Assembly: GCA_963932145.1 (NCBI GenBank)
Contig: OZ010603.1
Span: 79,689,622-79,753,621 of the forward strand
Direction of reading: 5' to 3'
Length of the DNA stretch: 64,000 bases
Source: Acanthosepion lycidas
Taxonomy: Eukaryota; Mollusca; Cephalopoda; Sepiida; Sepiidae
Of the stretch, positions 21,831 through 33,800 are shown in pieces (the first letter of the stretch is position 1; every line of letters begins with the position of its first letter). Both the position numbers and the translations under genes were made by a program. The notes under the pieces are model-generated. The model saw nothing but the letters and a program-made list of their open reading frames with translations. It had not been told where the DNA came from and ran no database searches.

Positions 21831-22699
21831 CAACCACCATTATTCTTTCCATAATGCCATAAAGTCTGGGGTATAGTGGGTCAGCCAATTTGTATTGGTT
21901 ATAAATAGAAATAAAAACTGACCCTTTACAATTTTTACAATATCAAATGTAACAAAGACAACAACAAGAGAAATAATCAAGTAGAAGAAATTATGAATTT
22001 GTTCAACAATAAATATTTTTTATAAACACAACAAATACATAATATATAGTGCAAAAGTTGATAAACACAATAGAGTTCTTTGGTGTGTGTTACTGAAAGA
22101 ATTTGAGTTATTGTACTGTATGTGTAAAAATGAGAAGGTGTAGTTAACTATAATTGTTTTTATAGGAAAATTAAACAGTTGTTTTTGTTTTTGTATTAAA
22201 TAGAAAAAAGTATTGTTCTGGACTCACTGATTGTTATAGTGTTATCGCTCTTTAACCAGAGATTCTTCTTGTGGAATAGAATACTTTGTGGGAGTGAGCG
22301 TTAAGCCTGGAAATCGTTGACAAGGTTTGTTGTTGTGTTGAAGATTTAGTTCATCTCCTTTGCTGTGTTGATTTCCAATGATGTCAAGTGAATTGGTTCA
22401 ATATTTTAAGTGCCCACTGACCAAGTTGCATCGAAGTTTCGTTTTTATTAGTTCTCTTGGTCACGTGGTGAGGCTTGTGAACATGTTTACATTTTATGGT
22501 GTCAACTAGAGGTCAAAATTTGGGTTGGTACCTTCGGACGTAGTTGACGACACCTAATTAATATTTCACAACCAATCAAAATACATCAGTTGTTATATTT
22601 GGTTGGGAGCCTCTATGTGTTTAACATGCACAAAATTTAAGATTTAAAAAAAATGTAGGAATCTGATTCTACAGGGGAAACCTCATAGCTTGTTCACGC

Positions 22700-23461
22700 C
22701 AACCTTTTTCCTTACTTTCAAAACCGGTTCCCAAAGACTTGATTCTTATCAGAGATAACAATGTGTTTTCTGACCAATGGAGGAGCCAGAAAATTTGTAT
22801 AATAATTTTGGAAGGAAAAGTCCCCCATTCTTCTGAGCCGACCAAATCTCCATAAATTTGGAGAGTCTTCGCCTATTTGGCAGTGAGAATGTTAGTCCAC
22901 CATCTATGAGGTTGGTGATATAGAGCACCAGTCAACTTCGGAACCACTTTCAACCAAAGAAGAACTACCTATTAAAGGGCTGTCAAGAATGAATGTCAGC
23001 CTACTATGACAGACCAGTTGAAAGCTGCTTTTCACCTACAAGACTTCCATCATCAACCTATGAACTCACTCAATTGCAGAATTCCTATATCTACCAACAT
23101 TTTCCTACTCTGCAGGAACTTTGAAGAAAACTGAGTGTTTCTAACCATTAACAAAATTCTACTCACTTGAAGAACTTTTAGGAGTCCAGAGAAATATTTT
23201 GAGCAAGCTTTTTTTTCTGTTATGAACATTTTCTTCCCTTAAAGGACTTTTTCTTTTTCTTTTCTTTCTCTCCTAATTGTCTTTATCCCTTTACTCTTTT
23301 TTCTATATATGTAAATAAACACTTTCTTTTTTTATTGTTACACACCGAGCAGGAGTTTTTCTTTATTTGTCCACCTAAAAGAGAGAGTTTGTCCGCACTA
23401 ATCTTGCTGTTTTTATCTGCATTTTGTTGCAATTTTTTAGGTAGGACAAATTTCCCAACAA
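22700..23461 (+). mobile_element. Possible solitary LTR of an old retroelement (fossil)
   Basis: The right part has a pyrimidine-rich stretch, an AATAAA-type signal near 23315 and an end in CAACA at 23461, all like the end of a Ty3/Gypsy-type LTR. I could not find its left end or a target duplication, so the family and limits are a guess. It has no coding parts. Confidence 0.25.
22712..22808 (+). repeat. Direct repeat, copy 2
   Basis: Partner of 21733-21830, same orientation, about 85% alike by eye. The two could bound a unit or belong to related elements. Confidence 0.75.
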
Positions 23462-23759
23462 GTTAGTATTTTATGGAAAAAATGTTTCTTATGAGTTTTT
23501 TGAGTTGTGACCAAACTTTTTGCACAAATTTGTGCTTGTAGGAAATATTGTGTAAAACTTTTTCTCCAAATGTCATTATTAAAACAAAAATGAGGCTAAT
23601 CATTGGTTTTTCATAGTCACAAAATTTAAATTATTAATTTGAATAATCTTTGGATTGTGTGCTTTATAAATATTCAAATATTTATTTAAATTAATTTTTA
23701 TTCTTATTCTAAAATTTTGAAATATTTAAAATATAAATTTCAATTAATATTGTGAGTTA

Positions 23760-23926
23760 TAAAACTCATTTAACACATGATTTAACGAAACGTTATAAAA
23801 TAAATTTAATAAATCCCGCGTTAAGGTCATGTGTTTCTTTTTGGAACTCAAGGGGAGGTAATTGGAGAAGTTGGTCAAAATAAACTGGATCATTGTGTGT
23901 ATCGTTAAAACATCGAATACATCAAA
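23760..23926 (+). promoter_or_regulatory. Putative SNRPB promoter and 5' UTR
   Basis: About 170 bases ahead of the initiator ATG lack microsatellites and transposon matches. They hold a small CpG cluster (CCCGCG near 23816) and a pyrimidine-rich stretch, but no clear TATA box at a useful distance. Position relative to exon 1 is the main argument; the transcription start is unknown. Confidence 0.35.
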
Positions 23927-23929
23927 ATG
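23927..23929 (+). CDS. SNRPB: SNRPB exon 1, coding part (ATG only)
   Basis: The sequence reads ATCAAA-ATG followed at once by GTAAGT, a consensus donor. Exon 2 starts ACG GTG GGC AAA (T V G K), so joining the two gives M-T-V-G-K, the conserved SmB N-terminus. The intron is phase 0. No other ATG followed by a donor was needed. The assignment is inference from the donor match and conserved N-terminus; a cDNA would settle it. Confidence 0.8.
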
Positions 23930-24750
23930 GTAAGTATTCAATAAAGATATTTATTTTCTTTAGTAATTATTAATCTTTAAATTTTTATCTTTTTTAATTG
24001 TTAGATTATTATGTCTGTTATAGCATAAGCCCTCGAAAAATCTTCATTTCCTGTGTCGTCTATTGCTTTTAAAATATGGCTTACCGGTAGTTAATGTTAC
24101 TCTTCATACTTTGTCCGTTTGGTCTTTCCCACTTTTTTGTTTTGTCTTCTCTCCAAAATAAATGTTAACTTTTTTTTCATTAATCTTGATCAGTAGGAGA
24201 AATATATTTCTGTAAAAAAAAACAAACAACCAAACAAATAAAAGACTTTTTGGTGTTCGTCGTAAGAAAAATTCAAGAGAATCTGGACACATGGTTTTTG
24301 TAACGATTTGAAAACGTTTTCTTTTTCCCCGGGAAAGAGCTTGAGAAATAAAAAAAAATATATTATTTAAAGGTTTTATACATATTACATACTTTTTTTT
24401 TATTCAAGATCAGCTTGTGTAAGCGAAATAACGTTGGATGCAAAATGTTTGACAAAAAATGTTAAACAATGCAAATTGGCTAATTAAAAAAAATCGTTTA
24501 TTTTAGTTTTTACATCTGTTTTATATTTTTTCTTTTTAATTATTTTAATAGTTTTTATCGTTGTTGGATTAGTTTAATTTTTTCGTTAATTTTTTTAATT
24601 ATTTCATTTTATACATCTTGTGTAATTAAATTAGTACAAAAACTGGAACGAGCTTTTAATTTCGGTTGTGGGTGATAAAGATCTAAAGCCATCAGGCCCA
24701 AAAAAGACTTTGTTTTAATACTGTTTACTAGTTTACAGTACTTAGTAAAC

Positions 24751-24796
<46 letters not shown>

Positions 24797-25426
24797 TGCC
24801 AATTTAAAAAAAAGTTAATTGTTGAGGAGATGGGCACTGCCGGGTCACCTGCATGGTACACCGACAAAAGTTCAGGAAATAATTTAATTTTTAAATATAT
24901 TGTTAATTTTTTTTTTTTTGTTAACTTTCTTTATAAATTAGAAAAAAATTACTTTATTTAAGAAATTGAAGGCTAGTTTTATTGACAAATTTAAGTTTCC
25001 AAAAGAAGAAGCTTACTTAAAAAAAATTCTTATCGCTTCAGGTCAAAGGCGACTGTGGCTCTCACAGATTCTGTTTCTTTTGTAAATTACCCTAACTTCT
25101 TGGGAAATATTGTAAAAGGGTTTCCCGTTGCCTTTTCTATCGTTTGAGTTCAGATTTCTCCTCCTACATTGTCTTGCCACTCAAAGCTAGAGTATCCAAT
25201 CTACACTGCTGTTTTTAACTCCTAGCTGAGGAAAGGAAGAGATAGATTCATGCCTTTCTCAAAGATATTTGTGTGAAAGTAGATGTATAATTTTTTTAAC
25301 TACTGTAAACGTGTGGGACACTTTTTCTTATGTTTGTATAACATTTCTAAGTAATTTTTTTTTTTTAAATATGACTGCTCCTGTGTGGAAAATTTATAGT
25401 TTTAATACAGGGGAATACTATTTGTG

Positions 25427-25475
<49 letters not shown>

Positions 25476-27699
25476 ATATATATATCTATATATATATGTA
25501 TAGTAAAATTCACATTGTACAAGGATCAGGGGCAACTTGAGGTAGAGGATTAAGTTATAAGAGGTACTTAATACAGATAGAAAGGGAAGATAATGGTTAA
25601 CTCTAGACTTGAACAGGTTAAGATTGTAGTGATTGGGGAAGCATCCTCTTGGGAGTCTGTTCTACAGAGCAGTGGTTTATGGAAGGAAGTCATTTTAGTG
25701 GAACTTACTTCTTGCTGATGGAATATGGAGGGAATGGGAGTGGTTTGCTACTATGTAAGTGGCATGGTTAGTCGTAGTTGTGAAGGTTAGACCTAGTGGA
25801 ACCAAGGAATTGTGTTTGTTTGTCTTGTCTGCTTGCTCTTCTGACTGAGAAAAAAACTGGTATTATATAACTCTCCCAGACCCACACTGACTATTGGCTA
25901 ATACCTGCCTAGTATCGTCCATATGTAAATAGTTAGTGCAACCTAAGTAGAATGTCTTCTCTCAACAGCCCGTTGTAGAAGAGGACGTAATTCCTGGATC
26001 TTACTGCACCAATTACAACTAACTTGGAGTCTCTTATGAAGTTGACCCGATTCTCTGTCACAGGAATGTAGTTTGTGTGGGCACTTTCCATGGTAGTAGC
26101 AATACAGCAGTGAGAGACCCCTACCACATCCTGCTTTTGAGGGAGGAAAATAACTTCTCCAACAAGGACTCTGAGACGCTTTTGAACTCTATATCAATAC
26201 TGGAAAGTGAGGACTGGACAGCTTTTGCCCAAATATAGCAGCACTACTCCATTTCCGGTCTAATCTGGTTCTTATAAAAGTAGTGGAGTCAGATACTTAC
26301 TGGAGCGATACAGGGAACCAATCATTTTACCTGCATCTTATGAAGAATGCATATTTTGGTAATTTGGGTTTGTATGTAGTGGCAGGTCATAGATAAAATT
26401 AGTGGGGATGCTGGTTCCTTTAGAAAAAATTTGGCCATTGTTTCATTATAGAATAAAATGAAGCAGACACATAAAAAGAAAATTTGTACATAAACTTGAT
26501 AAAATCCTAAACAAAAAAATCTTTTTTTTTTTACTTATAAATTAACAATTCAGAGCCATTACCACTGCATATCCAAGCTTACATCACTTGGTAATCCCAG
26601 GCAATCACCCATGTAGGTACTGACCAAGCTCAACATTGCTTAACTTTGGTGACCATACGGAGACTGATGTTTCTGAGTGATGAGGCTGTAAGCCCTGTAA
26701 ACTACCTGCATGTCTAGGCTATTAGCACCTGGTATTCCCCAAGTGGTCATCTATCTTGGTACTGACCAGGCTCAACATTGCTTAACTTTGGCAATTGTAT
26801 AGGCAAAAATATAACTGTTTTTGTATGGAAATTTTATATTCCTAATACAGTGGTGTACTATTTATGTACATGAAGAATGTATTTTGATGCTCTGGCCATG
26901 TCTCTTTTCTTTCAATTCAAGGTTGACTTTAACATCTTTGCCAACCATTAGTGCTAGGCTCTATCTTTTGCAATGCATTTGTACCCTCCTCCTTAGAGAT
27001 TTGGGCTTGTATCTCCACTAAATGTGTAAATGCTAGCATCTGAGGTTTAGAAACTTAGGTTCACCCAGGAAAAATACCCAGTGGTTTCCAGTGACTGTTG
27101 TTGGTTGCCTGAAGATTGCACATTTTGCATGCAGGAAACTTATAGTAGTGACTAGCCATTCAACACCATATTAGTTTGAACAATCTGCTCCTGCTGTAAA
27201 GTAATGGAGTACTTTTTCTTATATATCTGTATATCACACCTAAAGAAGTGAATTTTTTTTTTTTTTTTTTTTTTTGGGAAATATCAAATCTTGGTAATTT
27301 AATGAGTTGTAAAAACCAAGCTGTCATGTCTGTTTCAAATGAAAGAGCAGTATCTCAACAGAATGTTTGTTTATTCCTAACTTGTGAATTGGGCAGATCA
27401 AAATTAGAATATAAAACATCCTGATTGGTTTTAATTCCATATCTCAAGGAATTGACTAGTTTCATCTTCTTAATGTGAAATGTTGACTTAAATAAATTTA
27501 CTGTTTTTATGCAATACTGTTACAGGCCGAGGACCTATTTGATATTGTACAGTATAAGTAGCTTGATAAAATAAGGGATTTTTATCAAGTATGTTGAAAT
27601 TTGTTATGATGAAAACAATGGCAGATATTGAACATTTAAAAATGATGCTGACCTTCCTAACACAAAAAGAACCAAGGGACAGAGGATGAACCATGAACT

Positions 27700-27730
<31 letters not shown>

Positions 27731-30121
27731 CTGGCAAGACCTTTTTAGAAAGTTTCTTTCTTTTTAAGCTTACGTAATCACAAAATAACCTTTTGGAAGC
27801 CATGGGTGCATCTTTGAATTGTTAGCTGAGACTTGATTTCTCTCCCCTCACAGTTCTTAGATGAATACCATCCAATAATATTTTTACTTATAAGAAGAAA
27901 AAAGAAAAACAATGGCCTAAGGAATAATGTGTATTTAAGAAAAAAATTCCCAATCTGGTAATTCCAATTTGTGTTGATTTTCCTTGCTTCTTTTCATCCC
28001 AAACTAGACTTTAATGCAACTAGGACACTCTGTTTCATTCTCCCTAGAGTGAAACAGAATGAGAAAAGGACAGTAAAAGAACAGGTTTCAGGAAGACAAA
28101 AGATGTTGATTAGTAATGTTTAAATTCTTGAAAATTGTAGATGGCAGGGAAGCAAGAAACCAGAAGGGAGTTCCACGGGCAAGAAGTGCGGGGAAGGGTG
28201 TAAAAGAACTTAGAATAAATGAGTCGGTTGAATAGAGTTGCCAATTTAGTATCATGGTTAAATTTATGCAGTTGAGGCACTAAGGAAAAAGCTTGTATTT
28301 CAAAATAGTTCAGAACCTTTTACTGTCACTCAAGGAGTGATTTGCTCATTTGAAGAAATTTTTATATTTGGAATTACTTGATATAAAAAAAGTTTGAAAT
28401 GTTTGTTTATGAATCCTTCATGCAATATTTAAATTCTTTTCCGCAAAAATACTGTAAAATCTTACTTATTATAAAACGCAGATTGTGTGTGTGTGTGTGT
28501 GTGTGTCTGTACGTTTATATATTGGATTTGATTTCCTACATTTTTCAACTGATTTCAACAAAACTTCATAGGACAACGTAAAATTACCTTGCAGTGGTTC
28601 TAACAGCGCCAAAAATTGCAAAAACACAATTGTTTTTGCACAAAATCAATTTGAAAACACGATTAAAAGGCATCGCAAGAATGAAAGGGGGACAACTCAT
28701 ATTGAGTTATACTTATTATAAAACCCAGGTTGTTTGTGTGTCTGTGTTCGTTTATATATGGGATCGGATTTCCTACATTTTTCAACTGATTTCAACAAAA
28801 CTTCACTTTTTTTTTTTTTTTTGGCAGGTAGTGTTTCTTATTGTCTTGCATGCTTTTTTCTTTATTTTTACATTCAGAATGCTTTAAAAATTCCATTTAC
28901 AAGACAATTGTTTATAATAAAATTCTATTCAATCTGTAGACTCATAACGATTGGAAACAATGTTTTTGTTTGGGTTTGACCAATTCGTAAAAAAAAAACA
29001 AAAAAAAAAAAAAACTAAGACATGCGTGTCCGTCAACCTTAAACAATAATCTTTGTCAATTTTATTTTTCAGTCTTTATGATGGTCAATACTTGATCTAT
29101 CTCTTACTGTTACATTCCCGGGCAACGCTGGGCTCTACTGCTAGTTATTATTAAAAATCCTTAGTAAATGAGTGTAAATATTGTATAATGGTGATGACTT
29201 TAAAAAGTCCAAATCAAGAAATACCATTTTAGAGTTACTTCATAAATTGGGTTTTTTGTTGGCTGTGTTTGAAACATTTAAACTCCCCAATATTTCATTT
29301 GCAAATAAAAGAAGTTTCTTAACTTTGGGCAGAATTCATTCTTAAGATGCACTTATATTTCCATTGAGAAAAAGATACTTATTGATTTAAAATCATACCC
29401 TTTTTTCTTTCTTTTTTTTATGGTCAGGATCTGGACTAATCTCGCACAAACCAAGAAGGGTTGTGCCTGATAGATTGTCTTGGTCTATCTCTCCTCATTT
29501 GCCCGACAGCATACTGAGATGCCTCATAATAATTTGAGGCAAGGTTTTACAAGTCTGGATGCTCTTTGTGATACTCTACTCACACTCACGGTAGTCCAAG
29601 TACATTGAGTGTTTTGTATGTAGGTACTATCCACTTGAGGCTTGAGAGCACCATCCTAGACTTATATTACACACATAGTGAGGCTAAAGTCATGCACCAT
29701 AGGAGTTAATTAAATGTGTTTTAAATGTCTAATCTGTTTTGATAAGGCCTGTTAAGTGGTCACTGAGGTTACCAGATCTCACACCATTGGATTTTTTTTT
29801 TTTTTCTGTGGAGCTATTTGAAATCAGTTATCAGATGTGCTCAAGAAATATTGAGGAACTAAAAGAAAGAATTAAATATGAATGCAGTAAAATGACTGAG
29901 GAAACTCTCCAATGTGTTAATGGATCATGCCAGAATAGAACTGAAATATGTTTTGAAAAAGGACATTTTATAGTAACAAATGACTAGTAAATAAAATTTT
30001 CATGTGTAATTTTAATAAAAAAAAATGAAGCTGTGAAGTTTGGTGACCTATTGCTTCTGAAAAATAAGAAAATATCAAAACATGATTAACCCCTATGGTG
30101 GACAACTTTTGTCTCACCGTA

Positions 30122-30187
<66 letters not shown>

Positions 30188-30756
30188 CACACACACACAC
30201 TCACACATGTGTATCATGTGACTTTTGAAGCTATTTTAATGGGTTTGCATCATATGCAAGATATAAAATTAGTGTATGTACTGATGGCCTTGATTATGCC
30301 GTTGACCAAACTATATGTCCATTTACTGTAGTCAAAAGTACAGCTGTATTTAAAATAAACATGATTTTGATAAAACTGATGCTTTACTTAACTCTATCCA
30401 ATAATAATGCATGTAATATTCCCATGTTAGTATCGTATTATGAAATACAAACATTTGCAATTATGCAGCTTCTTCCATTGTTTACATTTATAAGCTGTTT
30501 GGCTGATCAGCACTGGCGTCTAATGCTGTATACATTTATGCAACAAATATTGCATTACTAATGATACTTTTATCATTCTCTTTTACTTTTTGAACTTATT
30601 TAACTAGAAGATGGGATAAAGAGGTTAGTCTATTATAATTTGGTCTCATAAAAAGGAACTCACATGATACACAAGATATCTGATAAAAAACTTTTTATAG
30701 GTGAAAATTTGTGAGTTGCACAATATGCAAGATCTTGCATTACACAAGTATATATG

Positions 30757-30804
<48 letters not shown>

Positions 30805-33800
30805 AAAGGTGACATATATAAGATGAGACCCCAAATCTAGATAAATTTTTGTGATTTTATTTGATATTTGTAGTATAAGACAACTGAAAATGTAGGTTAG
30901 CCTGTTTTCCAGTAGAAGTTACTCGTGCGTGTTGCTCAGCAGAACTTTTGCAAATTGTTGCATAACCATCTCTTGAATATTGTATTTTAATGTGAAATCA
31001 ATCTCATGGTGCCAGCATACTAGCCTATTTACCAGTGCTGATACACCACAGGATTTAAGGTTATCATCTTGTAACTGTTGTATTATACGACCCCTATTTT
31101 GGTGGGTAATTTTTAATATTTAAAGGTTACCTTAAGAAGTTATTTTGGAAAGCTGAGAATTTAAATGCATGTATTCTCTTCCACCCACCCCCTTCTAAAG
31201 TTGGTGACAGTACTTACTTTGATGAAATAAAAAAAAAATTTAGATTTAATTAAGTATAAGTTTTAATTTTTTCTTTGTATCTTAATAGAAAGGGATTTTG
31301 TTTCTTTTTTTTTTTTTAAAAAAAAAAATATGAAGTAAAATAAATTTCTTTTCTTTTTCAGACGGTGGGCAAAAGCTCAAAGATGCTTCAACACATCAAC
31401 TACAGAGTACGATGTACTCTGCAGGATGGACGGATATTCATTGGGACTTTCAAAGCTTTCGATAAACACATGAACTTGATACTTGGGGATTGTGATGAGT
31501 TTCGGAAAATTAAGCCCAAAAGTAGCAAACAAGGTGAAAGAGAAGAAAAAAGAGTTTTAGGCTTAGTTTTATTACGTGGAGAACATTTAGTTTCAATGAC
31601 TGTTGAAGGTCCTCCTCCTGCTGAGGTAAGTTTTTTTTGTCTCCTTCTAGAGTTGATATTGCCTTTCAACTTGTCATATTTAATGTAAGCAAATTATCTA
31701 TGACCTCTTCAGTATATTTTATTTAATATTTTTCTTTCTGTATATGAATTTTACAATTGTATCCCCTGAAACCTGTTAACCTAATGATGAAAGCAAAAAT
31801 TATTTTACCTCACAAATTTTTTTCTCATTTAATGACTGGGTTCTTTTCCAATGACCCAGTTGGCATACTATGCATTTTAAAACTAATTATTTTATTACCG
31901 TTGGGTTTCATGAGAGTTGCACATTGTGCCAATCATTGGCGATCAAGTCTCCACCTCAATACTTCAGCACTTTCCTCAGCTTGGTTACTTTTGTCAATAT
32001 TGTCGTTATGGAGACATGGTGGAGTAATGGATTGTGATTTGGATTAGGGAATTGGAGAGAAGAGTTCGAATTACAGTCGAGTTCATTACATAACCCTTGG
32101 GAAAGGTATGAATCCAACTCTTCTCTTTCCTATCTATGGGTAAGTAGTAGGACAGACTAGGTTCTATAGCCTTGGGTGGCAACTGGTTTAGGAGAAAGAG
32201 AACTCTGAATTCAAAACTGTATATAGTCCTGGCAAAACATATACTATGCAGCTAGGGAAAGGATCGTTTGCATTGACTCAATGACCCTGACTATGGTCAA
32301 TTCCTTTGTTTATGACTATATTTTAATATACAACTTCTATTGTTCTATTTTGTTTCTATAACAACTGGATCTGAACTCTTCTGATGGTTCCAGTTGCTTG
32401 TCTTCTAAGCATTAATAGCATCATAAACAAACTGATCACAACTGAAAAATGTTTCTAGAAAGATGCGACAGTAATTTATTTTAAGAGGGGGAGAACATGA
32501 TTCTCATCAGTTTTCGTACAGTACATGATACCGACTAGTTGTTAAGCAGAACCAGTGGACTTGTCACTTTGCTGCTTATAGACCTGAATCATGGCAGGAT
32601 TGTAACAAGGTATGGATGGATACCAAACAAAACAAAAAAAGTTGCACAGTTTAAAGTAATCTGATTTTATAAATCACTATGTGATAAGGTGGGAGTGAGT
32701 CTCTGCTGAAAACATAGGTATTCATAGTTAGGATAAAAATGATCTTGAACAAAAAAAAAAAAAAAAATCAACATTCTAATAAAAAATAATAGATAGTGCA
32801 TGTAACTTGAAGAGAAAATAATAAAGATGTTGACGTTCCACACTACCTTAAAAGATAGGAAAGGAAACGCATGTCAGTACTAGAAAGAGCAATACCAGTG
32901 GACTTAAGAAACCTATTATCCTAGAGGAAAAGACTTAAGGAAAATATCTTATAAATTTCAACTGACTAACATTATTTGGTCAATGAATATCAAATGTTTC
33001 CTGTATGGAAACTGCTATTCCCACCATTACTATGATTTGGTGGGTAGTAGCTAGCTGTCTGCTATATGCATTGGACTAATTCTGCATTCCACTTCACTCC
33101 CAAAAAGAGGCCACCTACCAAGTAAACACTTAAAGGCTCAACTATAAATGGCCAATACTTATCTATTGCTATTAACCTAACCCAATTTACAAGCTCTCGA
33201 GATGTGTTTGACTTTAGTCGGAAGCTATTTCTTCTAATTTAAGTTTCCTCTGTTGACAGGGAATGTATCAACCATTTTGTGATGTAATGACACAATAGTA
33301 ATGTAAAATAAAACTAATAATAAATTAATTGCAAATAGTTTATTTTCATGTTGAAATGGCTACAATACTGCAGGATGTGTGGTTGGTGTAATGGATAGTG
33401 GCTTTGAATAAGAAATCTGACAGTGGTTCAACTCCAATTGGGTTTGTTACATTCACTTGCATGCAAATACCCATGGGAAAGGGTTGAATCTCTCTTCCCC
33501 CAGTCATTAGTTAAATAGCAGGACTTGTATCTGGAAAAAAATTCATTGTTTTTCTCAAAAAATTAATACATTTACTTGCAAAAGAAAGAATTATTGTTAC
33601 AGTTTGAAAATGTTTGTTTTAAATAACATGTAAAGGCATAAAATATATATAAGATTAATGTGAGTAAAAATTTGTCACTTAGCGTATGGATGTTACCTTC
33701 AGCATTCCAACTGCGGGGTTTTGTAGGCAGACCTCTCTGTCCACTCTTCAGTGGCTATCAGCAATTTACTGCTTACAAAAAAAAAAAAAAAACTCTCGCC

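Larger units (their letters stand above)
23930..31361 (+). other. SNRPB intron 1 (about 7.4 kb)
   Basis: It begins GTAAGT and ends TTTTTCAG. Apart from the elements listed separately (SINE pieces at 25140, 26535 and 26705, an interspersed repeat at 25520, a LINE end at 28130, a Helitron at 28460, and a transposase relic at 29739) it is AT-rich with (TA)n at 24757-24791, 25430-25470, 30134-30182 and 30766-30801, and poly-T at 27249-27275 and 27704-27730. I see no further gene in 24000-25100, 26810-28120 or 29990-31300. Confidence 0.75.

Noticed and set aside
22480-22560. Imperfect inverted repeat GGTGTCAACTA / TAGTTGACGACACC
   Set aside because: The arms are only about 11-14 bases with a 3-base bulge. 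It could be part of an LTR edge, but there is no supporting boundary.
31400-31669. 89-residue minus-strand frame over SNRPB exon 2
   Set aside because: It is the antisense shadow of the conserved Sm exon. The same applies to frames opposite exon 3 at 33844-34225.
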